The notes beneath the pieces were generated by a model. That model worked only from the letters and a program-made list of their open reading frames with translations. It made no database searches and was not told the DNA's origin. A stretch of 64,000 nt of DNA, taken from NCBI RefSeq assembly GCF_030272615.1, contig NC_081410.1, positions 124,621,140 through 124,685,139 on the forward strand, in the 5' to 3' direction. A program made the position numbers and the translations under genes. Below are positions 34,890 to 46,277 of this stretch, piece by piece (the stretch's first letter is position 1; every line of letters begins with the position of its first letter). The stretch is from Cryptomeria japonica. Its lineage: Eukaryota; Streptophyta; Pinopsida; Cupressales; Cupressaceae.

Positions 34890-37800
34890 ATGGCATCCTC
34901 CTCCACCCCTGAATTTATTGCAAACCCTATTGTTGTTGAGGTTATTAAACGCCCTAGACCCGTATTCAAACTGGTTCCCGAAATTGCGAAGAAAGATGAT
35001 AGTATAGGTGCATTTTCTCAAATTCCTAAGGGAGTAGTATATGCTAAAGACCCTAGGATTTACATACATTGTAACATAGAGGAACTGGGTGATGATGAAA
35101 TCAAGAATATGTATTCGACAATGATTTGTGATGAATCTGGAAATGTCAAACCTGAACACAAGATTGTGGAAACCCTAGGTTTCACTGAAATCCTTGGTGT
35201 CCCAGATTTCCCAAGGATATCATAAGGATTGTGCTAAGAAGAGTTCATGATGAATTCTTCTGGTTGATTCAATCCACAAAATCATGAAAGAGGCCATTAA
35301 GGCAGTAACAGGGTTACCTTCCATAGGTAGTAGGCCTGACAGGACAAAGAAGGTCCCAAATGACACTGTAACAAAACTAATCGGTGGAACTTTTGACAAA
35401 AGATCTCTAAGGGTAAACGATGTAAAGGACATAAATGTTAGATTTATCAGTATGATCTTAGGTTATAAAGCTACACATGCTAATAGGTTGAACTCAGTTT
35501 CTAGCTTATGTATTAAAAGTGCATATGACATGGTTAACAACAATGCTAGAATAGATGTGTGTGAATGGCTCAAAGATGAATTGAATGACAATTTGGGGAA
35601 AATAAAAGGAGATAAGAAAGGAACTTTTAGATTTGGAAATTTACTTGTATGTTTAATGCTATACATTACAAAACAAGTACCTGGTATTGGTGCAAGGGAT
35701 TTTGGTTTTGACATACCAGTAGGAAAGCAATTGTTGGTTCTACTGAACAACATGGGAGATGACAGGGAGAAAAACTTAAATGAATATTTTCAAGCTCTAA
35801 AAGCTCGAATGAAGACCAGAGTAAGACCGTCACAAGCAATTGTAGATAAATATTAGAAATAAATTTGCTTTGTAATCAATAAAGATGAAATATGGATGGA
35901 GGTAGTTATCCCTAGAACTTTGAGTAACTGAAATGGGCTATGAAATAGATGATAACATTATAGAAACTTATGCAAAAGCCCTCCTTGAAGCACCCAAGGA
36001 ACCCACTGAAGAAGTCTTTAGCAATGCTGAAACAATAGAAAGTGGAATTCAATCAAAGAAAAGACTCAAGAAAGTTGAAGCAACTGTAAGGAAAGGAAAC
36101 CGACAGGCAAAGGCAATTAAGGAAGATGTACTGAAACAAACTGGTATCAAAGAAAATGAGTTGGAAGGACTTCAACTAGAAGCTCATCTTTCACCAGTTG
36201 GAACCTCCTCTGAAAGTGATAGACCAGCAGTATTCAAAAGGGTAGATAGAAAAAGAAAACCCTCACCGGTACCATCACCTACACCCAGGAAAACAAGCCA
36301 AAAACAACAGGTAGTGAGGCCTCCAGCGAAAAAGAAGGTAAAGCAAGATATTACTCCACTGGATAAACTCTTGAGAGAAATAACTAAAGATGGAAAATTG
36401 AAAAACATCAGCAAAATATACAACACACTATCTATAGATGACAAGGAAAGCATAGAGAACAGTGTAATTTTACACTTAGATATATACAAGAAATTTTTGA
36501 TGCAAATTGTTGATGAAATACCAAATGATTTGTATAGGAGATTAGAAGCTAGAAGGTTAGCCATCATTGAGTTGGATAAGAAAATTAAGATTGAGAAATT
36601 ACTTCCAGTACATCCAATCAACTCAACTGATGAAATAGATAAATTAATCAGTGAAGCAAACCGGACAGTGTTCTCCACTACTCACCGGCATGTAGCACTA
36701 ATGGCTGGCAGACTGAAAGAAGTCACATAAGATACAACAGATGGATGGGATATATTCTTTGTAGAAAAAGAAAAAGAGGAAGAATTAAAAAGACCTAAAA
36801 CCATTAGGGTATATCAAAAGGACAGAGATAAGGGAAAAGGTAAGGTAGGTGGTCCTTCAAGCCTCAAAATAACTGACAATTTGCCCCCATCTCCTTTAGA
36901 TACTCCACTAGTAGATACTAATAACAGTCAACCGACTACTGAGAATGTGGAAACTCCACATGAAGATACAAATCCTGAATCTGAAATCTTGTATACTATG
37001 AACATAGACACTCAGGAGGTCAATATTGTAGTTGATAAAAAAAGTACTGAGGAAAAGAAGAAAGATGTTGCTACTGAGCAACCAGCTAATAATATTAAAG
37101 TTGAAACACAAGATGATAACATGGAGATTGGGATTAGTGAAATGGCTATTGATATTGTTAATACAAGCGCTAAAAAACAAACAGAGATAGAGATACCAGC
37201 TACAGAGAATACAAAGAAACCTAATGAGACACTAGTAGTGGACAGTGTAAAGGTACAAATAGAGAAACTGGAAGTACATACAAAGGCTACACCTGAGAAA
37301 CCGGTTGTTGAGAGCTCAAAAAAAACCTCTGAGACACAAATGAAGAAACAGGAACAAGTACAGGTTGAAACACGAGTTCAGATAGCAACAGTGCTGCCGA
37401 CTAAAACTGAAAAGCCCAAACCTTTACTTATAGAAATGCAAACGCAGATTGACCTACTAGAGGTCGAATCAAGCAAGGTGATTACTACAACAGGTAGCAT
37501 GGCTATTGTGAAAATAGTTGGACAAACATTTGGTACTTGTATGGCAGAATTCTGACCTACAAATATAATAGAGGTCTTATTGGATTCAATAAAGAAGATC
37601 ACAGAATGTAATGCACAAGCCTATAAGGCTATTGATGATACCATCCCAATTCTTAAATTGATAGCACCAAAGTGCATTGTTGACAGTAAGGATTCTTTAG
37701 GTCAACTAGACACATTGTCTAAGTTCATCACTGACAATATTTTGACTATTGATCAAATGAATGAGGACACATTTAAGGAAAGAATGATTTAGGAAAAAGA

Positions 37801-38355
37801 GAAATTCTTTGAGGAAATTGTAAAGAAGAATAAGGAGAAAATGGACACCCTTTTACTGGAACTTGGAGAGATAATTTTTGATTTCAAGAAATTGTATAGA
37901 GACACTTGTAAAAAAAACATTCTAACAGAGGATCTAGACAAGGAAATCAGCAAAGCATAGGATGAGATTAATAATGTTGCTGACAATCTAATAGGTACAT
38001 CAGATTCATTTTTGGAGATAGAAAGGAAAATTGTAGAACAAGAAGACGAAATTGAGAAATTAGAGAAGGACAAAGAAAGAATAAAGGATAAAGCAAAGGA
38101 CTTGAAATGTAAACTTGGTCCTAAACTAGATTACCTCATTTCTTTGAGAAAAGAAAATTCTGAGGCTCTGGTTCCTAGACTAAAGACACTGGAAGAGAAA
38201 ATGCACATACTCACTGGTACAGTGCAAAGACCATAAGAGGCATTACAGGATAGCAAAAGATTCACCGAGTGTTTAAATTTGGTTTTGACAGATATTTTTC
38301 ATATTGTAACCCACCGACTACAAGAATTTAGGTAGAACTCCACTGACAATGAATG
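34890..38355 (+). pseudogene. Long unidentified protein gene inside the pol-less element
   Basis: Starts MASSSTPEFIANP at 34890 (ATGGCATCC context). A one-base shift around 35210-35284 leads to 35284-35856, a further shift near 35860-35930 to a frame kept from 35933 to 38236 with stops at about 36728, 37553, 37790, 37958 and 38234. Segments in order: a globular N-terminal region of about 320 codons (CEWLKDELNDNL, KQVPGIGARDFGFDIPVGKQ); a basic Pro/Lys segment (RKRKPSPVPSPTPRK) near 36250; a Glu/Thr/Lys-rich low-complexity region (36881-37555); and a coiled-coil C-terminus (EQEDEIEKLEKDKERIKDKA) near 38035-38100. I do not recognise it. It is not a polymerase or integrase. It could be a structural or env-like extra ORF or a captured host gene. 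Confidence 0.5.
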
Positions 38356-38556
38356 ACAACCTTTGTCATTGATGTCAAAGGGGGACTAGTGAGATGAGAA
38401 AAATGATTAGAACAAGACATCATCAGCTCAGGGGGAGCAACACACATTTTTGGGTACACATCTAGTATAATTTTTGGTACAGTTTCTGGCAAACTTTTTG
38501 GACTTCAAATTTTGGATACATTCTTGAAATTTTCTCATGAGTATTGCCATCAATGC

Positions 38557-38569
38557 CAAAGGGAGAGAT
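38557..38569 (+). other. Polypurine tract of pol-less element
   Basis: AAAGGGAGAGAT directly before the 3' LTR start TGTTGGC. Confidence 0.75.
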
Positions 38570-39365
38570 TGTTGGCAAATGCACACTCCAATGAGAAATT
38601 GTAGGTGATTGAAGGTATTTTCATTGATGGCAACCTTACAATCATGTGATACCGGCAGGCAGACACAGGCACTGACACCGGCAGACTCAACACTGACATA
38701 TAGAACACCGACACCGAAAAGAAGAATACCGACATCTTGACCAACAACAATTTTGTGTAAATGCAATTTGTAATTAATTGTAAAAACTTGTGTAAAGCCA
38801 ACATGATGGATTGTAAAATGACTCATATATATAAGAGATCATTGTAGATCATTTAGTAAGAAAAAAAAGATATGATGCAAAATATAATAGAAGGTAGCAG
38901 ACTTAATATGCAAATTATTGGTTAAGGGTTTTTGTATGTAGCAGAGCTTAAACCGGTACTGGATCTGGCATAGAAGATGCTAATTTGAAGCAGTACAAGA
39001 CATTGGATTTGTATAATCCATTTTTGTAAGTCAGTGAGACTTCCTTTGTAATTGAGCAGTGAGCTCTAGGCACTTGGCCTTCTTGCATGTGTAGGCCCCT
39101 TTTGTAAATCAGTAATATTCCCTTATTGGCCAGTAAGTGAATATTGTGGGTAACAAATCCCACTGAAGTTTTTCCCACACTGAGTTTCCTCGTTAAAATA
39201 TTATGTTATGGTGTGCATCCTATGTTGTGGTTATTGCTTGTTGCATTAATTTTGGTTTATCGGTACACTGTTTTGATATGCTTTTCATGTTATAAGTTAA
39301 GAAAGTTTTATTACCGGCCAAATACTGATTCACCGCCCCTCTCAATATCTTTGGGAATCCTAGCA
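38570..39365 (+). repeat. 3' LTR of pol-less element
   Basis: Starts TGTTGGCAAATG, ends CCTAGCA. Differences from the 5' LTR are scattered, largely transitions. Confidence 0.85.
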
Positions 39366-40867
39366 AAGAGTGGATCATGTAGATTCTTTCATTCTTCCAT
39401 TTTCCTTAGATTAGAAATTATATTATGCGATTAAGAAATATTATTTTAAGAATGGTTAATTATTATGAGAATTCCAAAGAATTGTTTTCTTCCTATCGAT
39501 CCTCAGTACACACTACTCATGGGGGGATTTTAAAGTTATGCCTTGTTTCTGAGTTACTTTGTGCATTTCATTCTCCTCTCAATAATGAAGAGTTGTGGTT
39601 TGATGTGTTGACTTCTAGGAATCAATGTTTCTTTGTGATTTACACAAAAACAAAATTAAAGTGTTGTAAAAGGTTTGCTTTCAGCATATCAGCTTAGTTT
39701 AACTTTTTCCTTTCTTTACCTTTTCCCCTTTTTCATTTCCTCTCAAAATAAAGAGTTAACTTCTAAAATCCCAAAGGTTGTTTCATAGATCGTAAAATTA
39801 AATCAAAGGTTCCACGTTTTTTGACTGTCCTTCAAAAACGCAAACCTTTTGGGAATCAACATATATTAATAATAAATATTATATATATTATATGAGATAT
39901 TATAATATATTTTATATTATATACTAAAAAATTTACTATCATAAATAAATTAACAAACAATTAAAAAATACATAAAAGTAACAGATATTATTTGCTAATG
40001 GATGTCTATTATTAACGGCTATCAGTTACTAACAAATATCCGTTAGTAATGAATATATGTTAGCAACATATATCCCTAATGGATATCCACTTTTTTTGAC
40101 AAAATCTATAGCCTTGATATTTCCTTGGGATTTCTTTGGTATTTGTCTTGGACATGCTAAACCTAGAAAGTCAATAATAAAATTGTGTTTAGAAGTTTTC
40201 CTTGGTTTCCCAGTGTTAGAACACAATGTTATTAGGGATCACATCCTTATAACATTTATATATAATGTTATAATATAAAGTTATAAAAACTTATATATTA
40301 TATTCTTTACAAGCATATCCCATTTGAAATAATTATAACCTAATAACTATTAGATTATTAATTATTTATGAGTGGAGGTTATTGAAAAAATGTGACTAGT
40401 GAAGCCACCCTTACTCCTATATTTAAGGGGGTTCTCTCTCATTTGAGGGATATGCAAATTTGGATATTTGTGGTGAGTTACATCACTATGCACAAGAGGT
40501 ATTATTTGCCATGTGGAAATATTGGAGGAGTATCCCTAGGTTCATGTCTATTTTATGATAGACTATATTTGTAAGTGTTTTAATTAAATGATGCTTTATG
40601 GGATTTTTTTACCCAAAAGGGTTTTCCCCATGTATATCTTGTGTAATGTGTACATTTATGCATGTATGTTTCTCATTTCATTTATTTTATAATCTTGTTT
40701 ATAAAGATTACTATCCTAAGATTCTAATTTCTAACACCCAGACTTTTTTCATGTGACTAACGATTTTTTTATCTGAATTTGATAATTAGAGAAATTGTCA
40801 TCTTTCCACCAATATAAGTTATGCCTTCTTTTAAATTTAATAAATTATTATTATTAATTTTCTACAT
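39366..40867. other. AT-rich interval, no gene seen
   Basis: Contains short open frames only. Near 40005-40090 a TATCCGTTAGTAA phrase recurs in both orientations, giving weak inverted repeats. Nothing else supported. Confidence 0.45.
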
Positions 40868-41100
40868 GCATTATGACTAAAAACCTGATTGATAGGTTGA
40901 TTGAAAAATATTTATATCTTTCAAATAGTTTCATTTTTTTTTTAATTCAATAGATACAACAAATTTTATACTTCACATACTATAGGATTAAAAAAGCTAA
41001 ATTTCATAAAGTTTTGACCAAGTTATTGTGGTCAGACATATGGGTTCTTATATTTTAAGAAAGTACTAGTAAAAAATACATAACTAATTATATGTGTATG
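40868..41100. repeat. Partial second copy of the MITE-like element
   Basis: Parallel to about 31535-31770: TAGGTTGATT-AAAAATATTTATA, CTTTCAAAT, TACTATAGGATTAAAAAA, AAAGTTTTGAC, TTAT-GTGGTCA. It lacks the left GTAGGG terminus and stops exactly where the gypsy LTR begins. Confidence 0.7.
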
Positions 41101-42560
41101 CAGGAAAAGCAGTTCGATAAAACTTAAATTGTGAAAATATTCAAAGACTTGTCCACACACCCATGGGACTCTTGGTGCAAGTTATGGAGCTATGAGGAAT
41201 AGCTCAACTTCCCAAGGAGTGTTCCATGGTTCTCTATCTCACAAGGTCCCTCAAGCCAATGTCTTTGCTCTCAGATCATTGAGCAAAGTGACTTAGGGAT
41301 GACAAATGCAAGAATGAGAGATGCTTTAGATTAAGCTTAGCATGAATGCATCCTATTTATGCATGATTAAATGAATTAAACTAGGTGATAAGATGACAAG
41401 GTTAATGACAATACTATCCTAACATGATATACTAGTTATATGATTTAAGCTAAGATAATAGAAATACTCTAAAATGTTTATTAGATTTATTCCTATTGCA
41501 AAGAGAGGCTAAATGCTTACTAAAATTGAGTATAAGTATGATGCTAAAGACTTGGATGATAAAATGAGGGGATCAGGGCTCTATTTATAGAAGAAATAGG
41601 GCAATGGATGGCCAGTATTGAAGGATCTAATCAAGGGTCAGGATTGAAAGTTATCAATCCATGTTTGCAATTCTCACCAATGAAATGGTGACAATTGTCA
41701 ACATAAGACTGGTTGAGAGGAGATGTAAGAAGCATTAAATGCTTGAGAAGACCTCATGGTTACCTTAGGAGGTAAGGGTTAAGGTTAGGTTAAGTTTATC
41801 CATTGGATAAAGCTTTTACCCAAAGGGTAAACTCTTATGCAAGGGTTAAGGAGATAACTATGGTCAAAGCAATGAATGTTTGATGAGACCCCTAGGCTAG
41901 AAGAGGGTTGAGTTAGGCAAAAAGTCTCTAACCATGCCACAAAGGGTTAGTTAACCATTAATGGTTTGAAAGACTTTGGGGACAAACTTGTAAGAATCCT
42001 TCCAAATTTGAGGGTATTCAACAAGTTAGCTTGTTGAAGGCATAAAGGCTTTAATGCCTTTGGAAGACTTTACTCCAAATTTGAGAAGTGACCTCCTCAA
42101 ATTTAGGGAAAGGGGATAATTAAAGGGTTTAGGCTAATTGATTAGGATTAGAGGGATTCTAGAAGAATTTAGGAAGATGGTTAGGAGACAAGTGGGAGAT
42201 GTAGGAAAATACAAGTGGGTGAGGGATAATAGGATTTAATTAAAATAAATTGCTTTATTTCAATTTGGTTGCAAGTGGGGGATTTAAATAAATTAGATTT
42301 ATTTAATTGAGGTGAATTATTTAATTAAATGTAAATTTAATTAAAAGTAGAGAGAAGGGATTTAATTAAATAAGATGATTTATTCAATTAAATGATATAA
42401 AGGGCTTAACTGAATTTAAATAAATAAATTGAATAATTTATTTAATTAAATAGAAGAATGTGGATGATTTAATTAAATTAGATTTAACTAAATAGAGTAA
42501 TGAGAATAAAATGAACATTAAATATTCATTTAGGAATATGGTCATTTTTATATGTCTACA
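41101..42560 (-). repeat. 3' LTR of the giant gypsy element
   Basis: On the minus strand it begins TGTAGACATATAAAAATG at 42560, directly after a polypurine tract. It ends near CTTTTCCTGCATAC at about 41101 (exact end uncertain by a few bases). It shares block order with the solo LTR at 29502-30874, including CTATAAATAGAGCCC (TATA box, about 41574-41590). Confidence 0.8.
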
Positions 42561-42575
42561 TTTTTCCCCTCTTTG
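42561..42575 (-). other. Polypurine tract of the giant gypsy element
   Basis: Minus strand CAAAGAGGGGAAAAA immediately upstream of TGTAGACA; it fixes the orientation and identifies the LTR as the 3' one. Confidence 0.85.
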
Positions 42576-42915
42576 AAGTGATGCATGTGCACATGTTGAT
42601 TCAAAGAAAAATGACGTGTCATCAAAATTTGATCATGATGAGTGTGATATCATGTTGAGATGTTCATGTCGTGCCCCAGATTTGATAAATGATATTCTAG
42701 ATTTGATGAATGATGTTGATAATGCCCCCTCAGGAGATAAATCAAAAATTTGAAAATTTGATTTGATTTTGATAAATTTCATTGCATTTTAAAATTTTGT
42801 TTATGTTGAATGCGTTAATTTGATTCATCTCTTGATAATGATGTTTTTTAGGGTTAGAAGTGAGACCACGAGCAATTTACATGTTCCACCATGTAACCCT
42901 AATTTTTGTTTACCC

Positions 42916-42925
42916 TATAAAAAGG
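42916..42925 (+). promoter_or_regulatory. Candidate TATA box of the antisense PMD gene
   Basis: TATAAAAAGG, 83 bp upstream of the proposed PMD start codon at 42999. Promoter function is inferred from position. Confidence 0.45.
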
Positions 42926-43154
42926 TAAAAAGTGATTTCTTTTGTATCATTTGTGCTTGTTGACTTTGGAGAAAGTGACATTTGGAGAGAAAGTCAAGAT
43001 GTCGGTTCCCTATGCTTCTCATCGATTCAAGTGTGTTCGGAGGTATCGGAGGCCCACCATGTATGGACCATCGGTAAGTCATCAATTTTTGCCCCTTTTT
43101 GCTTTTTGTTTTGTTGTTTTGGTCATGTTTTTCAATTTTTCACATAGATTTTAA

Positions 43155-43620
43155 CAGCTTAGCGCATAGGGTCTGCACCCTAGCGCATACGATAAGAAGG
43201 GTAGCGCGTCCAATGTTAGAAACTAGGGTAGCGTCCGAGTTGGGTTGGGTAGCGTAGCGGTGGGTTAGGATAGTGCATCAAGGTCTTTTAGTGCAACGGG
43301 TTAGCAAGCTACCACGCAGGGGGGAAAGGGTAGCGCATAGGTAAGACCTAGTGCATAGGGTCAATAGGGGGTCGCATGGGTAGGTTAGGCTAGCACGTAG
43401 GTGTAACCTAGCGCATCAGGTTAGGGTTACAGTGCAAAGGTGGATTAGGATAGAGCATAGACATACTTTAGCGCATAGGGTGTTTTAGGTGGCGCAAAGC
43501 TAGATCAGGGTAGCACATAGGTGTATTTTAGTGCTTAGGGTGCATTTGGTAGCGCGTAGAGTATTTTGGATAGTGCATAGCGAGCAACTTAGCACGTGCA
43601 TAAAAATTTTTAGCCCATAG
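43155..43620 (+). repeat. TAGYGCATAGG-like motif array in the PMD intron
   Basis: About 20 variants of an 11-base phrase (TAGCGCATAGG, TAGTGCATAGG, TAGCACGTAGG, TAGCGCGTCC) are spaced irregularly at 15-30 bp. GGTTAGG-like linkers separate them. It occupies the first half of the PMD intron. Confidence 0.8.
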
Positions 43621-43794
43621 GCGGAAAATGTTGGGGAAAATAGGATTTTGTGAGGGATGATGAGATGAACGAAGATAGGTGGGGGTAAGTAGGTGTATGC
43701 CAATTTTTTCGGGATGGGTGTGATAGTCAGTCTGCGTGCCTGCTATTGTTGTTTTGATAAATTGTCCGATATGAGTTCTGATATGGTGTTTTGA

Positions 43795-44235
43795 TATGGA
43801 TTTGAGAGATAGCTTGATTTGATTTGCAATGTTTCAAGTTAATATGATCTAATGTTGATATGGATTTTTGATATGATGTGGATTTTGATATGGATGTTTG
43901 ATACGAACTTGATTTGATATTCAGTATTTCAAGTTAATATGAATGTGAAACTTGAGTTGTGTTTCAAGTTGATATGGATATGAAACTTGAGTTGTATTTC
44001 AAGTTGATATGGATATGAAACTTGAGTTGATTTTTAAGTTGATATGGATTTGAAACTTGAGTTGTGTTTCAAGTTGATATGGATTTGATAGATAACTTGA
44101 TTTGATTTGCGTTGTGTCAAGTTGTTATGATCCGATGGTGATATGGATTTGATATCAGGTGAAACTTGATTTGCTTTTCAAGTTGATATGAATTTGATGT
44201 TTTGATATGGATTTTTGATATGATGGTGGAACTGA
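43795..44235 (+). repeat. ~36-bp minisatellite in the PMD intron
   Basis: Units of the form AAGTTGATATGGATATGAAA followed by CTTGAGTTGTATTTC, most regular from about 43945 to 44085, with degenerate copies on both sides. Confidence 0.8.
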
Positions 44236-46277
44236 TATTGGACATGTTTTGCTTGTGACAGGAGCGGCTTGGGGTTGTGCAGTCATGAGAGCATTTTTCG
44301 AGACTGTGGTCTTTGATACCATGACTGACATAGGCAGACAGGGACATTATTGAGAGATGTGGATTATCCTCTTTGTTAGAGATGCCCCAGTATCGGGGTT
44401 TGTTGACAGCTTTGGCCGACAGGCAGCATAGTGACACCAACACCTTCATTTGGCGATAGGTGAGATTACAGTGACACATGAGGATTGCTATCGGATTTTG
44501 TGGATTCCTATAGTAGGTGTACTTTTTCCATATGAGCAGACTGAGGAGGGTGGTACAGAGGCTCTTCGCTGGATATTACAGGATGATATGATTTGTGGAT
44601 ATGAGATCCCTTGGAAGGAGTTCATTGATTTGGATTATGCTCCTCTACCATCAGTGCTTGCAGGATTTATAGGTGGCTTCTTATGTCCTGACCGTAGGTC
44701 AAAGGGACTAGCAATGGGATGGGGATTGGTTTTGGAGGACATGGTGACACAAGGTCGCCGATTTGCATGGGGGTTTGCTATGTTGGCCCACTTATACAGG
44801 GACTTGCATCAGGCGGTCTACTTGGGATATAGCAGTCTATCAGCTGGGGTTACACTGCTACCGGTATGGGCGTGGGAGCATATTCCCACATCAAGGCCAC
44901 TTGCAGATAGAGACGGGCCTGTTAGGTGCGCTTATGCCTATGGATACAAATGGATAGTTATCCAACATAAGCTGGGTAAACTAGAGCATTGGAGGTGAGT
45001 ACTAGATGATATTGACATGGTCATTTGGAGACTATATATGGATTGTGAGGTGTGGACAGAGGATGGGATGAAGATGCCTTATGTCTACATGTCCCGGTAT
45101 CTAATAGGGCGAATTCCCTTTGTTATTGAGAGATTCCTACACAGTTGGGTTCATTGGCAGTAAGGATGACAGCAGGGGATTCCACAGGGAGCATGCTTGT
45201 ATGCTCGATGGAGGCAGGATGTGCTAGAGTGGGGACCCACTATTTATAGTGCGGTGGCGGTTGAGGAGTTCTTTCACCTAGTCGGCCAGATCTGGGACTA
45301 TGCCTACGGGATAGTGGATGCAGGCATGAGAAAGGAGTTCTCAGCACTCTTTGCAGCTCATCCTATGGCCAGGATATCGGATCCAGTGGAGATGATTCCT
45401 ACTTTTGATGATGATGAGGATGAGCAACTTGAGAGGCTAGGGAGATGGGGGAAGGAGGGAGAGGAGCTGGATGAGGCAGGTGGGGATGGTGGAGGTGATG
45501 ATGGTGGAGATGGTGTAGGAGGTGGCCGAGGTCGGTGTGGGGATAGAGGGAGAGGAGATCGGGGGAGGAGAGGAGATAGAGGCGGAGTTGGTGGCAACAA
45601 AGGGATATGGGTGGAGAGAGTAGTGCGACGGGTTGTGGAGGATAGAGGGAGGGGAGGTTTGGTATTGAAGCTGGTGCTGAGGAGAGGCTAGGAGAGGTGA
45701 TAGAAGTGGTGGGAGGGACAGATGAGTTCAGATGACTGGCCCAGAGGAGGAGGTCAGATGTTTTACCCCCACCAATGCCGAGGACATGGAGAGGGATAGG
45801 GGGTACCACTACACACGTACCCCTCCAGATTCGAATTCCCATGCATCGTGAGGATGCTTAGATTAGATCCTTATAGCTATCAGTACAACATCTATAGACA
45901 CAGCTATTGGCACATCAGCGTCAGATTACGTAGTTAACTGCTGAGCGAGATACAATTTTGGAGCACTTGGGTCAAGCGGAGGTGCGAGCAGATAGCATGG
46001 AGAGAGCAGCAGCTGGTGGCTCGATGAGAGACACATTGTGGGAGATGTAGTATACAGCCAAGGAGGCTGAGTATTACCGGCAGCATTATGAGGATCTGGT
46101 GCCCAGGGAGTGTAGAGTTCCTAGCTTCACGACGATGAGATCTATTTGATCCAGGCAAACTGGGTCGAGGATAGAGAGCAGAGGCATGACTGGGCCTACT
46201 CATTAGGATCCACCTGGAGATCCAGATGCTAGGACTTCTGCTGCGAGACCGTCACCCTTAGGAGATATCCATACCTG

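Larger units (their letters stand above)
32603..39365 (+). mobile_element. Pol-less LTR retrotransposon with a long extra gene
   Basis: Bounded by ~800-bp direct LTRs (32603-33404 and 38570-39365). An initiator-Met tRNA primer site follows the left LTR and a polypurine tract precedes the right one. The flanking pentamers AAGAA and AAGAG differ at one base. The interior has a gag-like gene with four zinc knuckles and a ~1,150-codon unidentified gene. I find no protease, integrase, reverse transcriptase or RNase H motif, so movement would need enzymes from a related autonomous element. The iMet site is shared by many Ty1/copia and some gypsy elements, so the superfamily is undecided. Confidence 0.8.
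42999..46277 (+). pseudogene. Plant mobile domain (PMD) gene, antisense inside the gypsy element
   Basis: Exon 1 is 42999-43073 (25 codons, very basic), ending at GTAAGT. The intron runs to TTGTGACAG at 44261; exon 2 starts at 44262. The PMD core follows: after a one-base loss just before 44450, GEITVTHEDCYRILWIP, GRRFAWGFAMLAHLYRDLHQ and VWAWEHIPTSRPL (44450-44998). The same frame resumes as FVIERFLHSW and 45197-45691 (YARWRQDVLEWGP), then an acidic stretch and a long Gly/Arg/Asp-rich tail. A further run (AEYYRQHYEDLVPREC, about 46070-46110) suggests the reading originally reached 46277. Stops TGA, TAG and one TAA occur. PMD proteins are plant-specific; PMD copies are common in transposons and have host relatives (MAIN family) involved in genome stability and silencing. 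Antisense PMD ORFs are, from memory, known in Tat-lineage elements. Confidence 0.75.

Noticed and set aside
36184-37180. Minus-strand frames of 90-164 codons
   Set aside because: Hydrophobic antisense shadows of the Lys/Glu-rich unknown gene on the plus strand.
39425-39697. 90-codon plus-strand frame
   Set aside because: No motif, composition like the surrounding non-coding DNA, no context.
45358-45842. Pro/Ser-rich minus-strand frames
   Set aside because: Antisense of the Gly/Arg/Asp-rich tail of the PMD gene.
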